Translations under genes and position numbers: made by a program | Assembly: GCA_013360295.1 (NCBI GenBank) | Contig: JABWCL010000022.1 | Coordinates: 23,507-87,506 of the forward strand | Origin: Ignavibacteriaceae bacterium | GTDB lineage: Bacteria; Bacteroidota; Ignavibacteria; Ignavibacteriales; Ignavibacteriaceae | Direction: 5' to 3' | DNA: 64,000 nt | Shown here: positions 1 to 8,191 of the stretch, piece after piece | How positions within the stretch are numbered: the stretch's first letter is position 1 | How the letters are laid out: each line of letters begins with the position of its first letter | Notes under the pieces: model-generated | Database searches by the model: none | Told to the model about the DNA's origin: nothing | Seen by the model: the letters and a program-made list of their open reading frames with translations, nothing else

Positions 1-1
1 T

Positions 2-961
2 TGGGGATATTTTTTCCCCGGTATAGTGGATTTCTGGAACCGGTTTCAGAGCGGGACAACCAATATCCCCATCGCGGTGGGATTAATACTGATGATGTAT
101 CCCCCTCTTGCCAAAGTTAAGTATGAGGAGTTGGGGGATGTTTTCAGAAATGTTAAAGTACTAATACTTTCACTGGTTCAAAACTGGGTTATAGGCCCGG
201 CGCTGATGTTTGTTCTGGCCATTGTTTTTCTTCCCGATTACCCGGAGTATATGGCAGGACTCATAATGATCGGCCTTGCGCGCTGCATCGCGATGGTTAT
301 AGTGTGGAATGAATTTGCCAAAGGCGATACAGAATATGCCGCCGGACTGGTTGCATTCAACTCTATATTTCAGGTTTTTTTCTTTTCGATTTACGCTTAT
401 GTGTTTTTGACTGTATTACCCGGCTGGCTGGGCTTGCAGTCTTTTCAGGTTGATATTACAATCGGCCAGATAGCGGAAAGCGTATTTATTTATCTGGGTA
501 TTCCTTTTATAGCGGGAATGTTGACAAGATTTTCGCTGCTCCGCATTAAGAGCAAAGATTGGTATGAAAAAAAGTTTTTACCGGTAATATCGCCTCTGAC
601 ACTTATTGCGCTTTTATTTACTATTCTGGTAATGTTCTCACTGAAAGGGGAGTATATCGTTAAGATCCCGCTTGATGTTGTAAGAATAGCGATACCACTG
701 GTTATTTACTTCGTAATAATGTTCCTCGTTTCATTTTTCCTTGGGAAGAAGTTTGGAGCGGACTATTCCAAAACCGCAACGCTTTCTTTTACCGCAGCAA
801 GTAATAACTTTGAACTTGCCATCGCGGTTGCGATAGCCGTGTTCGGAATAAACAGTGGCGAGGCTTTCGCAGCAGTTATCGGTCCGTTGGTCGAGGTGCC
901 TGTGCTGATAATGCTTGTTAATGTGGCGCTTAAGTTTAAGGAAAAATATTTTAATCAATAA
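2..961 (+). CDS. acr3: Arsenite efflux permease Acr3, 5' end cut by window edge
   Basis: Inner-membrane arsenite (As(III)) exporter of the ACR3/BART superfamily. The reading frame is open to the first base of the window, so the GTG at position 26 is an internal Val and about 30 N-terminal residues are missing. Visible family signs are the early motif [13 protein letters not shown], the conserved membrane cysteine in [19 protein letters not shown] (the proposed As(III)-thiolate site) and the late helix [20 protein letters not shown] with its conserved Glu. About nine hydrophobic segments remain. arsM starts 12 bp downstream, so the two are surely cotranscribed. An arsR-type regulator would be expected upstream, outside the window. 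Confidence 0.95.
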   Translation, partial: WGYFFPGIVDFWNRFQSGTTNIPIAVGLILMMYPPLAKVKYEELGDVFRNVKVLILSLVQNWVIGPALMFVLAIVFLPDYPEYMAGLIMIGLARCIAMVIVWNEFAKGDTEYAAGLVAFNSIFQVFFFSIYAYVFLTVLPGWLGLQSFQVDITIGQIAESVFIYLGIPFIAGMLTRFSLLRIKSKDWYEKKFLPVISPLTLIALLFTILVMFSLKGEYIVKIPLDVVRIAIPLVIYFVIMFLVSFFLGKKFGADYSKTATLSFTAASNNFELAIAVAIAVFGINSGEAFAAVIGPLVEVPVLIMLVNVALKFKEKYFNQ

Positions 962-973
962 AGGAGTATTACG

Positions 974-1768
974 ATGAAAGAAAATGTGAAGGATGTGGTT
1001 AAGGAAAAATATGCTGAAATAGCAGAGCAGAATGCAGGTTCCTGCTGCGCTCCCGGATGCTGCGGACCGCAGATACTGGAAATAAGTATGATAGGTGATG
1101 ATTATGATAAGATTGAGGGCCATATTGATGAGGCTGATCTCGGCCTGGGATGCGGAATTCCAACCGAATACGCGGACATAAAGTCCGGTGATACAGTACT
1201 CGACCTCGGGAGCGGTGCCGGTAATGATGCTTTTATCGCAAGCAAATTAGCTGGGCCGTCCGGTTATGTTATTGGTGTGGATATGACCTCGCAGATGATT
1301 GACCGCGCGAATATAAACAAGGAGAAATTTAAATTTACAAACGTTGAGTTCCGACTCGGTGAGATTGAGGCCCTGCCGGTTCAAGATGACTCTGTGAATG
1401 TCATTCTTAGTAATTGCGTTCTAAATCTTGTCCCCGATAAAATAAAAGCCTTTTCCGAAATCTACAGAGTGCTTAAACCGGGCGGGCATTTCTGCATTTC
1501 CGATGTTGTTATTGTCGGTGAACTGCCAGAAGGTTTTAAGAAGTCAGCCGAACTTTACGCCGGATGTATCTCAGGCGCGATAACCAGGGATGAGTACATC
1601 GGAATCATTAAACAGGTCGGCTTTGCGGAAGTTCAGATCCCTAAAGAGAAAAGAATAGTCATTCCCGAAGAATTGTATGAGAGGTATCTCTCGGGGGATG
1701 AAAAGGAAAAACTTCTTAACAGCGGTTTTGGAATATTCAGCGTTACAGTTAAGGCCCTGAAGAAATAA
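974..1768 (+). CDS. arsM: Arsenite S-adenosylmethionine methyltransferase ArsM
   Basis: Cytoplasmic enzyme that methylates As(III) with SAM. The class I methyltransferase motif I is VLDLGSGAGND (about residues 75-85). Three cysteines expected to bind As(III) are present: C60 (GLGCGIP), C148 (LSNCVLN) and C198 (YAGCISG); the last two are 50 residues apart, as in algal ArsM. An N-terminal SCCAPGCCG cluster (C24, C25, C29, C30) is typical of bacterial ArsM. Length 264 aa is normal. A strong Shine-Dalgarno AGGAG lies about 7 nt before the ATG. It lies directly behind acr3, giving an export-plus-methylation arsenic operon. Confidence 0.95.
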   Translation: MKENVKDVVKEKYAEIAEQNAGSCCAPGCCGPQILEISMIGDDYDKIEGHIDEADLGLGCGIPTEYADIKSGDTVLDLGSGAGNDAFIASKLAGPSGYVIGVDMTSQMIDRANINKEKFKFTNVEFRLGEIEALPVQDDSVNVILSNCVLNLVPDKIKAFSEIYRVLKPGGHFCISDVVIVGELPEGFKKSAELYAGCISGAITRDEYIGIIKQVGFAEVQIPKEKRIVIPEELYERYLSGDEKEKLLNSGFGIFSVTVKALKK

Positions 1769-1849
1769 TTAACAATAAAGATTAATAAAGTAAACCTGCA
1801 ATTCAATCACATAAATTTTTCGGCATAAATGTTATGAAGGAAAAGTAAA

Positions 1850-2407
1850 ATGAACTGGCTGACAAATTTGGAATCCGCGAAGGAAGAAGCTTCAGTCTCG
1901 CAGAAACCGGTGCTTCTTCAGTTTGAAATGCCCGGATGCGGCGGTTGTAAAAAGCTTTACGAAGAGACATATACGGATGAAAAAACGGCTGCTGAAATGT
2001 CTGATAACTTCGTGTTGCTTAAAGTTGATCTCATTAAAGACAGAGAGATAAGGCGACAGTTCTCGGCATACTGGACACCGTCAATATATTTTCTGGATCA
2101 TACGGGCAAATCATATTTTTACTTTAATGGCTACCTGCCGCCCGGGGAGTTCAGGATAATCCTCCGCCTGGGTTATGCTGAGACAATGATACCTAAGGGA
2201 AAATATGATGATGCATATCGCTTTTTAAGTTCAGATCTGGAAGATTTTAGCGAATTAAACCCGCTGCTTCCAAAACTTCTTGCATCGCGCGGAATTACCG
2301 ACTATATAAGAACAAAAGATAAATCGACTTTTATGAGGGTAATGAAGGATATTCAGATTAAATATCCATCCTCTCTTGAAGCAAAAATGTATTTTTGGAA
2401 CGAGTAA
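1850..2407 (+). CDS. Thioredoxin-fold protein with CGGC motif
   Basis: A 185-aa thioredoxin-like protein with the redox motif C30-G-G-C33 followed by KKLYEETYTD, resembling the Thioredoxin_7/DUF255-type group in which the fold is followed by a helical extension. The cis-Pro region appears as YWTPSIYFLD. No signal peptide is seen, so it is probably cytoplasmic. It lies 81 bp after arsM and 20 bp before another thioredoxin-like gene. I infer a role in supplying or relaying thiol reducing power in arsenic detoxification; the substrate cannot be named from sequence. The C-terminal 80 residues are helical and not recognised. Confidence 0.8.
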   Translation: MNWLTNLESAKEEASVSQKPVLLQFEMPGCGGCKKLYEETYTDEKTAAEMSDNFVLLKVDLIKDREIRRQFSAYWTPSIYFLDHTGKSYFYFNGYLPPGEFRIILRLGYAETMIPKGKYDDAYRFLSSDLEDFSELNPLLPKLLASRGITDYIRTKDKSTFMRVMKDIQIKYPSSLEAKMYFWNE

Positions 2408-2427
2408 AGAAACAACAGGTAAATTAA

Positions 2428-2676
2428 ATGATATCAATAAAAATACTTGGCACCGGATGTAAAAGGTGTAATACACTTGAGCTGAAGGTGAAAGAGCTTG
2501 TCTTAAAAAATAACATTGATGCATCAGTGGAAAAAGTGACTGAAATTGATAAGATGATCGAGTATGGAATAATCGCTACTCCCGGGCTGGTTATAAATGA
2601 AAAGGTTGTGAGCAGCGGCATAATTCCCAAAGAAGACAAAATTTTAGAATGGCTAAAGAAGAATCAAGATGAATAA
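2428..2676 (+). CDS. Small thioredoxin-like redox-active disulfide protein
   Basis: 82-aa minimal thioredoxin/glutaredoxin-fold protein with C11-K-R-C14 directly after the first beta strand (IKILGTGC) and a cis-Pro at ATPGLVIN. This matches the 'redox-active disulfide protein 2' / TM0996-MTH895 family, which often sits in arsenic or metal-resistance operons beside permeases. It overlaps the next gene by 8 bp (start at 2669), indicating translational coupling. The function as a cytosolic dithiol carrier is inferred from fold and context. Confidence 0.85.
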   Translation: MISIKILGTGCKRCNTLELKVKELVLKNNIDASVEKVTEIDKMIEYGIIATPGLVINEKVVSSGIIPKEDKILEWLKKNQDE

Positions 2677-3037
2677 CAGAATTAAAATCATAATAATTGT
2701 TTTTTGTTTAGTTTCGGCAATTGTCCCGGGGCAATCGAAACCAAAAGTTACCTTTGTTGAACTTGGCTCTGTGAACTGTATTCCCTGTCGTCAGATGCAG
2801 CCGGTAATGAAGGCTATTGAAAATAAATATGGCGAACAGGTGAAAGTTGTTTTTTATGATGTCTGGAAGCAGGATCAGAAAAAATATGCAACTCAGTATG
2901 GCATAAAACTAATCCCGACCCAGGTGTTTCTTGATGAAGACGGAAAAGAATTTCATCGCCACGAAGGATTTTATCCGGAGTCAGAGATTGATAAAATTCT
3001 CTCGTCAAAAGGGCTTAAACCTCAAAAGCAGAAATAG
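2669..3037 (+). CDS. Exported thioredoxin-family protein
   Basis: 122-aa protein with an N-terminal hydrophobic signal segment (about residues 5-21, ending near PGQS) and a thioredoxin domain with C37-I-P-C40 (VNCIPCRQMQPVM) and the cis-Pro motif KLIPTQVFLD. CIPC resembles motifs of extracytoplasmic thioredoxins that receive electrons from CcdA/DsbD-type membrane transporters. A ccdA-like gene follows about 100 bp downstream, so I infer that the two form a relay bringing reducing equivalents to the periplasm. It overlaps the upstream small thioredoxin gene by 8 bp. Confidence 0.85.
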   Translation: MNNRIKIIIIVFCLVSAIVPGQSKPKVTFVELGSVNCIPCRQMQPVMKAIENKYGEQVKVVFYDVWKQDQKKYATQYGIKLIPTQVFLDEDGKEFHRHEGFYPESEIDKILSSKGLKPQKQK

Positions 3038-3140
3038 GTTCCCGGATAGTGTTTATCTGTGACCGGCCGTATAGTTTATTTGCCTTGCCAGCCTCTCGGC
3101 CTTACATTATCTGTTTTTGTATAAATATTCCGTTTGATTA

Positions 3141-3842
3141 ATGATAGATTATATTTTTAATTCACTGTATGGGGCGATGAATGGGTCGGTGTTTGTTGTC
3201 CTTGGTGCATCACTGACGTGGGGAGTACTTTCAATAATCCTTTCCCCGTGCCATCTCTCAAGTATACCCCTGGTAGTCGGATATATTATTAGTCAGGGTA
3301 AGTTACCGGTCAGAAATACATACAAAATCGCGCTGGTATTTTCAATTGGTCTTTTGATAACAATTGCGCTTATTGGTATAATAACAGCATCTCTCGGCAG
3401 ATTGATGGGTGATATAGGGGTCATAGGTAATTATTTGGTTGCCTCAATATTTTTAATAGTTGGGTTATATCTTTTAGATATTATTAAGCTTGAGTGGAAC
3501 AACACAAGATTTTTAAGAACAAAACGAACCGGTTTAAGTGGAGCCTTTATTCTGGGTTTACTCTTTGGCCTGGCCCTGGGGCCCTGCACGTTTGCATATA
3601 TGGCGCCTGTGCTTGGCGTGGTTTTTCAAACTGCGCAGAGCAATTATTTTACGGCAATATTGTACCTATTGGCTTTTGCGGTTGGGCATTGTTCGGTGAT
3701 TGTTGCGGCTGGCAGCTTTACGGGAAAAATTCGGCAGTACCTTGACTGGAGCGAGGGCTCTAAGGTAATCATCCTGATTAAAAAAATATGCGGCATCCTT
3801 GTTATCGGCGGCGGAATTTATTTGGTCTATACAACATTATAA
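3141..3842 (+). CDS. ccdA: CcdA/DsbD-type membrane thiol-disulfide transporter
   Basis: 233-aa polytopic membrane protein with about six hydrophobic segments and the two signature cysteine-proline motifs of the CcdA/DsbD-beta family: SPC37HLSS in the first helix and GPC149TFAY in the fourth. These cysteines carry electrons from cytoplasmic thioredoxin across the inner membrane. There is no periplasmic or thioredoxin domain, so partners must be separate proteins; candidates lie just upstream (2428-3037). The arsenic-operon setting suggests a dedicated reductant supply rather than cytochrome c maturation, but the sequence alone cannot decide. Confidence 0.88.
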   Translation: MIDYIFNSLYGAMNGSVFVVLGASLTWGVLSIILSPCHLSSIPLVVGYIISQGKLPVRNTYKIALVFSIGLLITIALIGIITASLGRLMGDIGVIGNYLVASIFLIVGLYLLDIIKLEWNNTRFLRTKRTGLSGAFILGLLFGLALGPCTFAYMAPVLGVVFQTAQSNYFTAILYLLAFAVGHCSVIVAAGSFTGKIRQYLDWSEGSKVIILIKKICGILVIGGGIYLVYTTL

Positions 3843-3973
3843 TTGCAGGTAATTCGCTTAATGATAATAAAAGATGAAAATATAATTTTAAAATGAATAC
3901 TCGACGACATAATTGTAAATAACTTTTCGTATCATAATTCAATTTTCCGAAACCGATATAAGAGTAATATTTT

Positions 3974-4600
3974 ATGTATCTATTTGAAATGATCAATAAT
4001 AATATAAAGAGGATTGCCGCGCTCCAAAACGGCATAAGCGAAGCGAGAAAATCTTTGTTGGAATCATTTGGGAATTATATTTCAGACAAATTAAGCAAAA
4101 AAGAAACCGTTAATCTTAATTTTATTTGTACGCATAATTCGCGTCGCAGCCACATCAGTCAGATATGGGCGCAGACTGCCGCCGCATATTATGATATCCC
4201 CGGGATAAAATGTTTTTCCGGAGGGACGGAAGCAACCGCTTTTAACCCGCGTGCCGTTAAAGCAATGACTGAGTTGGGTTTTAAGATTGAAAAGGAGGAG
4301 GATTCAGCTAATCCTGTTTATAGGGTTTATTATTCCGAATCAGCGGAACCCATCTTATGTTTTTCTAAAAAGTATGATGATCCGTTTAATCCGCATTCAG
4401 ATTTTGCTGCTATTATGACCTGTTCGGACGCTGATGATAATTGTCCTTATATACCGGGCGCTGCGGCAAGGTTCCCGGTCAGGTACGAAGATCCTAAAAA
4501 ATATGATGATACTGAACAGGAGAACTCGAAGTACAGGGAAAGATGCGAGCAGATCGGTGCCGAAATGTTATATGCCTTTTCGTTAATCAAGAAATATTAA
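3974..4600 (+). CDS. arsC: Thioredoxin-coupled arsenate reductase (LMW-PTP fold)
   Basis: Reduces As(V) to As(III), the substrate of Acr3 and ArsM. The fold is low-molecular-weight phosphatase, with the anion loop C52-T-H-N-S-R-R58-S (CX5R). The triad of the pI258-type ArsC is complete: C52 plus C150 and C157 in TCSDADDNCP, with the second pair spaced by seven residues as in Staphylococcus ArsC (C82/C89). This indicates the thioredoxin-regenerated mechanism, matching the thioredoxins upstream. It is longer than classic ArsC (208 against about 131 aa) through a helical N-terminal extension of about 45 residues. The 130-bp gap after ccdA may hold a separate promoter. Confidence 0.9.
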   Translation: MYLFEMINNNIKRIAALQNGISEARKSLLESFGNYISDKLSKKETVNLNFICTHNSRRSHISQIWAQTAAAYYDIPGIKCFSGGTEATAFNPRAVKAMTELGFKIEKEEDSANPVYRVYYSESAEPILCFSKKYDDPFNPHSDFAAIMTCSDADDNCPYIPGAAARFPVRYEDPKKYDDTEQENSKYRERCEQIGAEMLYAFSLIKKY

Positions 4601-4626
4601 TAATTTTAATTACAAGCATATAATCT

Positions 4627-4670
4627 AATCTGCGAAAATCCAAATTATCTGGGTCACCCGCGTTCCATTT
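4627..4670. repeat. Dispersed intergenic repeat, TCTGCG...GTTCC family, copy 1
   Basis: The stretch reads AATCTGCGAAAATCC, then ATCTGGGTCA, then CGCGTTCCATTT. It shares its order of blocks with copies at 13542-13582 and 51902-51943. It lies between the convergent arsC and PhzF-like genes. No coding potential. Confidence 0.6.
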
Positions 4671-4700
4671 ATCAATTATATGAATCAGATTGTGTTATAT

Positions 4701-5483
4701 CTACACTTCGATCTCGCCGCGAAGATAAGTAGCCGCGCGACCGGATATTTCAACGCGGTCACCGCTATACACACATTTTAAATATCCTCTTCTTGCGGAA
4801 AGTTGTACGGCCGACAATTCTGTTTTATTAAGCTCCTTTGACCAGTAAGGAGTAAGCGTAGTATGTGCTGAGCCGGTTACGGGGTCTTCATTTATTCCCG
4901 CACAGGGGGCGAAGAAGCGAGAAACAAAATCGCATTCTTTCCCGGGCGCGGTAACTATAATGCCGCGAGATTCAACCTGGCCAAGTTTTGTAAAGTCCGG
5001 CATCAGATTAAGTATCATATCCTCGTCGCTGTAGGCGAGCATATAATCAGACCGACCACGGAAACAGCGGTTTGGTGCTGTGCCAAGCGCCTCATATAAT
5101 CCGGCAGGGGGCGGTACTTCTTCAATCCTGTCTGACGGGAAATCCAGTATAAGTAATTCATCTTTTTTCAACACACGGAGTGAACCGCTTTTCGAATCAA
5201 ATTTAATTTCAGATGCATTATGATTTAGCTCGTTAAACAGGACGTGTCCCGAAGCCAGTGTTGCGTGTCCGCATAGATCAACCTCGGTTACAGGGGTGAA
5301 CCAGCGTATATTGAGTTTATCCGCGCATCCGGAGACGAAAGCGGTTTCGGAAAGATTATTCTCCGCGGCTATGCTTTGCATAAGGGTTTCGCCGAGTGGT
5401 TCATCGGTAATGATCACCGCCGCGGGATTTCCGCTGAAGACGCCACGGCAAAAAGCGTCAACCTGCCAGATGTTTAGTTTCAT
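4701..5483 (-). CDS. PhzF-family isomerase/epimerase
   Basis: 260-aa protein of the PhzF (diaminopimelate epimerase-like) fold. It shows the starting motif WQVDAF, GNPAAV (residues 18-23), the catalytic Glu in NNLSETAFV (E46), the CGHATLASGHVL motif and the C-terminal EDPVTGSAH anion-binding motif. The family includes PhzF of phenazine synthesis, but no other phz gene is nearby, so the natural substrate is unknown and a general isomerase role is more likely. It is monocistronic, flanked by repeat-rich spacers. A slightly short member (usual length 260-300). Confidence 0.9.
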   Translation of the reverse strand: MKLNIWQVDAFCRGVFSGNPAAVIITDEPLGETLMQSIAAENNLSETAFVSGCADKLNIRWFTPVTEVDLCGHATLASGHVLFNELNHNASEIKFDSKSGSLRVLKKDELLILDFPSDRIEEVPPPAGLYEALGTAPNRCFRGRSDYMLAYSDEDMILNLMPDFTKLGQVESRGIIVTAPGKECDFVSRFFAPCAGINEDPVTGSAHTTLTPYWSKELNKTELSAVQLSARRGYLKCVYSGDRVEISGRAATYLRGEIEV

Positions 5484-5538
5484 AAAAATGATAGATGTTG
5501 TTTGTCAATTGTATGGTGTTGTTAAGAATGCTGAGTTT

Positions 5539-5655
5539 AATAACCCCTCCCAGCCTCCCCTTTCGTAAAGGGGAGGAGCTTTTTGTTACCCCTCCCAACT
5601 TTCCACTTCGGATCCTCAGCGCATCGCCTTTATAAAGCTGGGAGGAGAACTTCTG
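5539..5655. repeat. GC-rich palindromic repeats (CCTCCCC family), two units
   Basis: The first unit (5539-5579) is TAACCCCTCCCAGCC followed by the hairpin CTCCCCTTTCGTAAAGGGGAG. A second, more diverged unit follows (about 5584-5653), with outer arms CCCTCCCA...TGGGAGG and a scrambled centre. The same family occurs at 57322-57366 and 57449-57494. It lies between the 5' end of the PhzF-like gene and the 3' end of phoH. It may be REP/MITE-like. A run of T after the first hairpin could give weak termination on the plus strand. Confidence 0.75.
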
Positions 5656-5713
5656 TTTTAATTTTTAACTCTTAACTTTTAACTCTGAATTCTTAACTCT
5701 TAATTTTTAATTC
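5656..5713. repeat. Degenerate 7-bp tandem repeat (TTAACTC/TTAATTC)
   Basis: About eight heptads of the type TTAACTC, TTAACTT, TTAATTT, TTAATTC in a row. The array ends on the TAG stop codon of the phoH-like gene, which is read from the other strand. On the gene's strand it reads AATTAAAAATTAAGAG after the stop. Members of the same family lie at 29687, 47822, 48274, 49014, 52129, 57518 and 62195. Confidence 0.8.
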
Positions 5714-7053
5714 TACAACAGGTTGCTCGCCAATTCTGCCAGTTCAGATCTTTCACCTTTTTCCAGATTTATATGCGCGTACAAACGTTGTCCTTTGAAG
5801 TGATCAATAAGGTATGACAAACCGTTTGACTGTGAATCGAGATAAGGGTGGTCTATCTGGTATATGTCACCTGTAAACACGATCTTTGCGCCCTGTGCCG
5901 CGCGGGTAATTATGGTTTTTATTTCGTGCGGGGTGAGGTTCTGCGCTTCGTCAACAATAAAATAGATCCGCTGAAGGCTTCTGCCCCTGATGTAACTCAG
6001 AGGTTCAATTACAAGTTTATTGTCTTTTGTTAACTGATTAATCAACTGATGCTGTTTATCCTCTTCGGGATACTGATCCTGTATTACCTTTAAGTTGTCC
6101 CATAGAGGCTGCATATAAGGCGCAAGTTTGCTTTCAACATCACCGGGGAGGAACCCGATGTCTTTATTGCTGAGCGGTATTACGGGCCGCGCGATATATA
6201 TCTGCCGGTAACTCTTCCTCACATTTAATGCTGAGGCAAGAGCGAGGAGTGTTTTACCGGTTCCCGCTTTACCGGTCAGAGAAACGAGGGGAATGTCGTT
6301 ATTAATAAGAGCGTCAATCGCGAATGTTTGTTCGGAGTTGCGGGGTTTAATTCCATAGACCGAGTTCTTGTCAATCCTTTTAAAGAATTCCATATTCTGA
6401 TCCAGACAGGCAAGTACTGACCGTTCGGGATTTTTAATCACATAGTATTTATTTGGAACAAGCTCTGTCTTTGAGTGTTTCAGCAGCTCTCTGGCGGAAA
6501 CCTCGTAAGGGGGCATATAAAATTTCATAAGGACTTCATCTGGAAAGTTTTCAATCGTTTCCTTTCCGCTGTAAAGTTCATCAACGCTTGAGATCATATC
6601 CGTGGTATAGTCTTCCGCGGGGATGGCAAGCGCCTTGGCTTTCATACGCAGATTGACATCCTTGCTTACAAGGATTACTTTTCCCGAGCCCTTCTCTTTT
6701 TTCATCAGTTCAAACGCCACGCTGAGTATGCGGTGGTCGGCGTTATCTTCTTTAAAGGAGTCTTGTATCTCTTTACTAAGCCCCTTTGTAATTGCAATTC
6801 TTACTTTCCCCTTCCCCCTGCCAAGAGAAATGCCACCGTTAAAGACATCCTTGCCGGAGATGTTATCGAGAGTCCTCGCGAACTCACGCGCGTTAAGGTT
6901 AATTATCTGGCTGCCGCGTTTGAAATGGTCAATTTCCTCGATCACGGCGAGGGGGATAACAATGTTGTTTTCCTGGAAGTGGTGGATACTGCTGGCGTCG
7001 TGCAGTATGACATTTGTATCAAGAACAAAAGTTTTCGGGGTTTTGCTTTTCAT
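5713..7053 (-). CDS. PhoH-family ATPase with N-terminal PIN domain
   Basis: 446 aa. The N-terminal PIN nuclease domain spans about residues 7-150, with FVLDTNVILHD (D12) and further acidic residues such as D104/D106 in EDNADHRIL. The C-terminal PhoH domain is a P-loop ATPase with Walker A GKAGTGKT at 261-268 and Walker B YFIVDEAQNLT. This is the PIN-PhoH (YlaK/PhoH2-like) arrangement, linked to RNA unwinding and cleavage. The stop codon abuts a heptad repeat array. The HAD phosphatase gene upstream ends 21 bp away, so the minus-strand genes 7746-5713 probably form an operon. Confidence 0.92.
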   Translation of the reverse strand: MKSKTPKTFVLDTNVILHDASSIHHFQENNIVIPLAVIEEIDHFKRGSQIINLNAREFARTLDNISGKDVFNGGISLGRGKGKVRIAITKGLSKEIQDSFKEDNADHRILSVAFELMKKEKGSGKVILVSKDVNLRMKAKALAIPAEDYTTDMISSVDELYSGKETIENFPDEVLMKFYMPPYEVSARELLKHSKTELVPNKYYVIKNPERSVLACLDQNMEFFKRIDKNSVYGIKPRNSEQTFAIDALINNDIPLVSLTGKAGTGKTLLALASALNVRKSYRQIYIARPVIPLSNKDIGFLPGDVESKLAPYMQPLWDNLKVIQDQYPEEDKQHQLINQLTKDNKLVIEPLSYIRGRSLQRIYFIVDEAQNLTPHEIKTIITRAAQGAKIVFTGDIYQIDHPYLDSQSNGLSYLIDHFKGQRLYAHINLEKGERSELAELASNLL

Positions 7054-7074
7054 AAAAACACCTTGTTTAGGGAT

Positions 7075-7746
7075 TTATTTAATTGGCGGATGACCGTCGG
7101 GGATAATGCCCGCTAATTCATCCATTCCGTTTATTATATATGAAGGGCTGTAATTTCTCAGGTCAGTTTCTGTCCTGTACCCGTATGTAACTGCGCAGGT
7201 ATCGACGCCCGCGCCTTTTCCGCACATTATATCAAGCTCAGTATCACCGACCATAAGGGTTTCTGAAGGAGGCACCGAATTCTCACTGCATACGATCAGT
7301 AACGGTTCGGGAGAAGGTTTTACTTCAATACCTTCACGCCGCCCCATTATGTAGTCAAAAAACGCGTCCAGTTCAAAGTGTGTGATTATCTTGTCAGCCT
7401 GATCCTGGGCTTTTGTGGTTAGCAGTGCGATTTTATGCCCGGTTTCTTTTAATTGTTTTAATGTTTCGACGACGTTAGGGTACAAATATGAGCTGTCGAT
7501 GTATTTAAAATAATAGCCTTTGTAAACATCTATGAATCCTTCAAAGTCGTCTACAATGATATTAAGTTCGTCGAAAATATCCTGGAAGTGCGCGCCGATC
7601 CTCTTATCGAGGATCTCACGAGTGAGGTTATGCGGGATTTTCAATTCCGCGAGAGCTTCAATTGTCGCGTCGTATATTGTCCCGGCTGAATCTACCAACG
7701 TTCCGTCCAGGTCGAATACGACCAGTCTGATTTTGTTTGGAGTCAA
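7075..7746 (-). CDS. HAD-superfamily phosphatase, phosphoglycolate phosphatase-like
   Basis: 223-aa haloacid-dehalogenase hydrolase of the Gph/PpaX subgroup. Motif I is VVFDLDGTLVDS (nucleophile D12, general acid D14), motif II is LLTTK, the Lys region is EVKPSPEP and motif III is MVGDTELDIMCGKGAG. A cap-1 helical domain follows motif I. Phosphoglycolate or pyrophosphate are common substrates in this subgroup, but specificity cannot be read from sequence. Ten bases separate it from the upstream DUF2203 gene, suggesting cotranscription. Confidence 0.9.
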   Translation of the reverse strand: MTPNKIRLVVFDLDGTLVDSAGTIYDATIEALAELKIPHNLTREILDKRIGAHFQDIFDELNIIVDDFEGFIDVYKGYYFKYIDSSYLYPNVVETLKQLKETGHKIALLTTKAQDQADKIITHFELDAFFDYIMGRREGIEVKPSPEPLLIVCSENSVPPSETLMVGDTELDIMCGKGAGVDTCAVTYGYRTETDLRNYSPSYIINGMDELAGIIPDGHPPIK

Positions 7747-7756
7747 ATTTTACTAA

Positions 7757-8137
7757 TTAATAAAAAGATTCTTCCGGAATAAGTTTTCTTCCGGCGTAGC
7801 CCGATTCCAGATCGTGATAGTACATAATACTTTCTTCATCGCTCCGCCAGCAGAGGAAAACCTCTTTTCCGTTAATTATCGCAGGAAAATCAACGAGCCC
7901 GAGAGTAAAGTTCCAGTCTTTATAATAACATCCAATCTCCGAAAGCTCCTGTATATAAGCGTCGATGCGCTGAAGGCGGTCTTTTATTTCCGGATCAGAG
8001 GTATCAACCTGCTCCTTCGATTCAATCAACAGCCTGAATTCCTTTGCTTCGGCAAGAATGTCTGTGACGATAGTCTTTACCAGAGGAAGGGTTCTTTTTG
8101 CCTCACCGGGTGTAAAGTATTTTACCTGAGTTTCCAT
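7757..8137 (-). CDS. DUF2203 family protein
   Basis: 126-aa cytoplasmic protein matching the uncharacterised DUF2203 family. It has the N-terminal motif YFTPGEAKRTLPLVK, a helical middle, then the conserved C-terminal block (EIGCYYKDWN, LGLVDFPA, EVFLCWR, YYHDLESGYAGR). The family has no established function. It is the first gene of the likely DUF2203-HAD-phoH minus-strand operon. The ATG is unambiguous. Confidence 0.85.
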   Translation of the reverse strand: METQVKYFTPGEAKRTLPLVKTIVTDILAEAKEFRLLIESKEQVDTSDPEIKDRLQRIDAYIQELSEIGCYYKDWNFTLGLVDFPAIINGKEVFLCWRSDEESIMYYHDLESGYAGRKLIPEESFY

Positions 8138-8191
8138 TAATAATCTGAAATATTCCTTATATAAATATAACTATCTGAACTGTAATATATT

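Noticed and set aside
26..961. GTG at 26 as the start of Acr3
   Set aside because: The frame is open to the window edge with family-like residues (YFFPGI), so the start lies outside.
3141..3842. Cytochrome c biogenesis role for CcdA
   Set aside because: Possible in principle, but the neighbours are arsenic and thioredoxin genes and no cytochrome c maturation gene is near.
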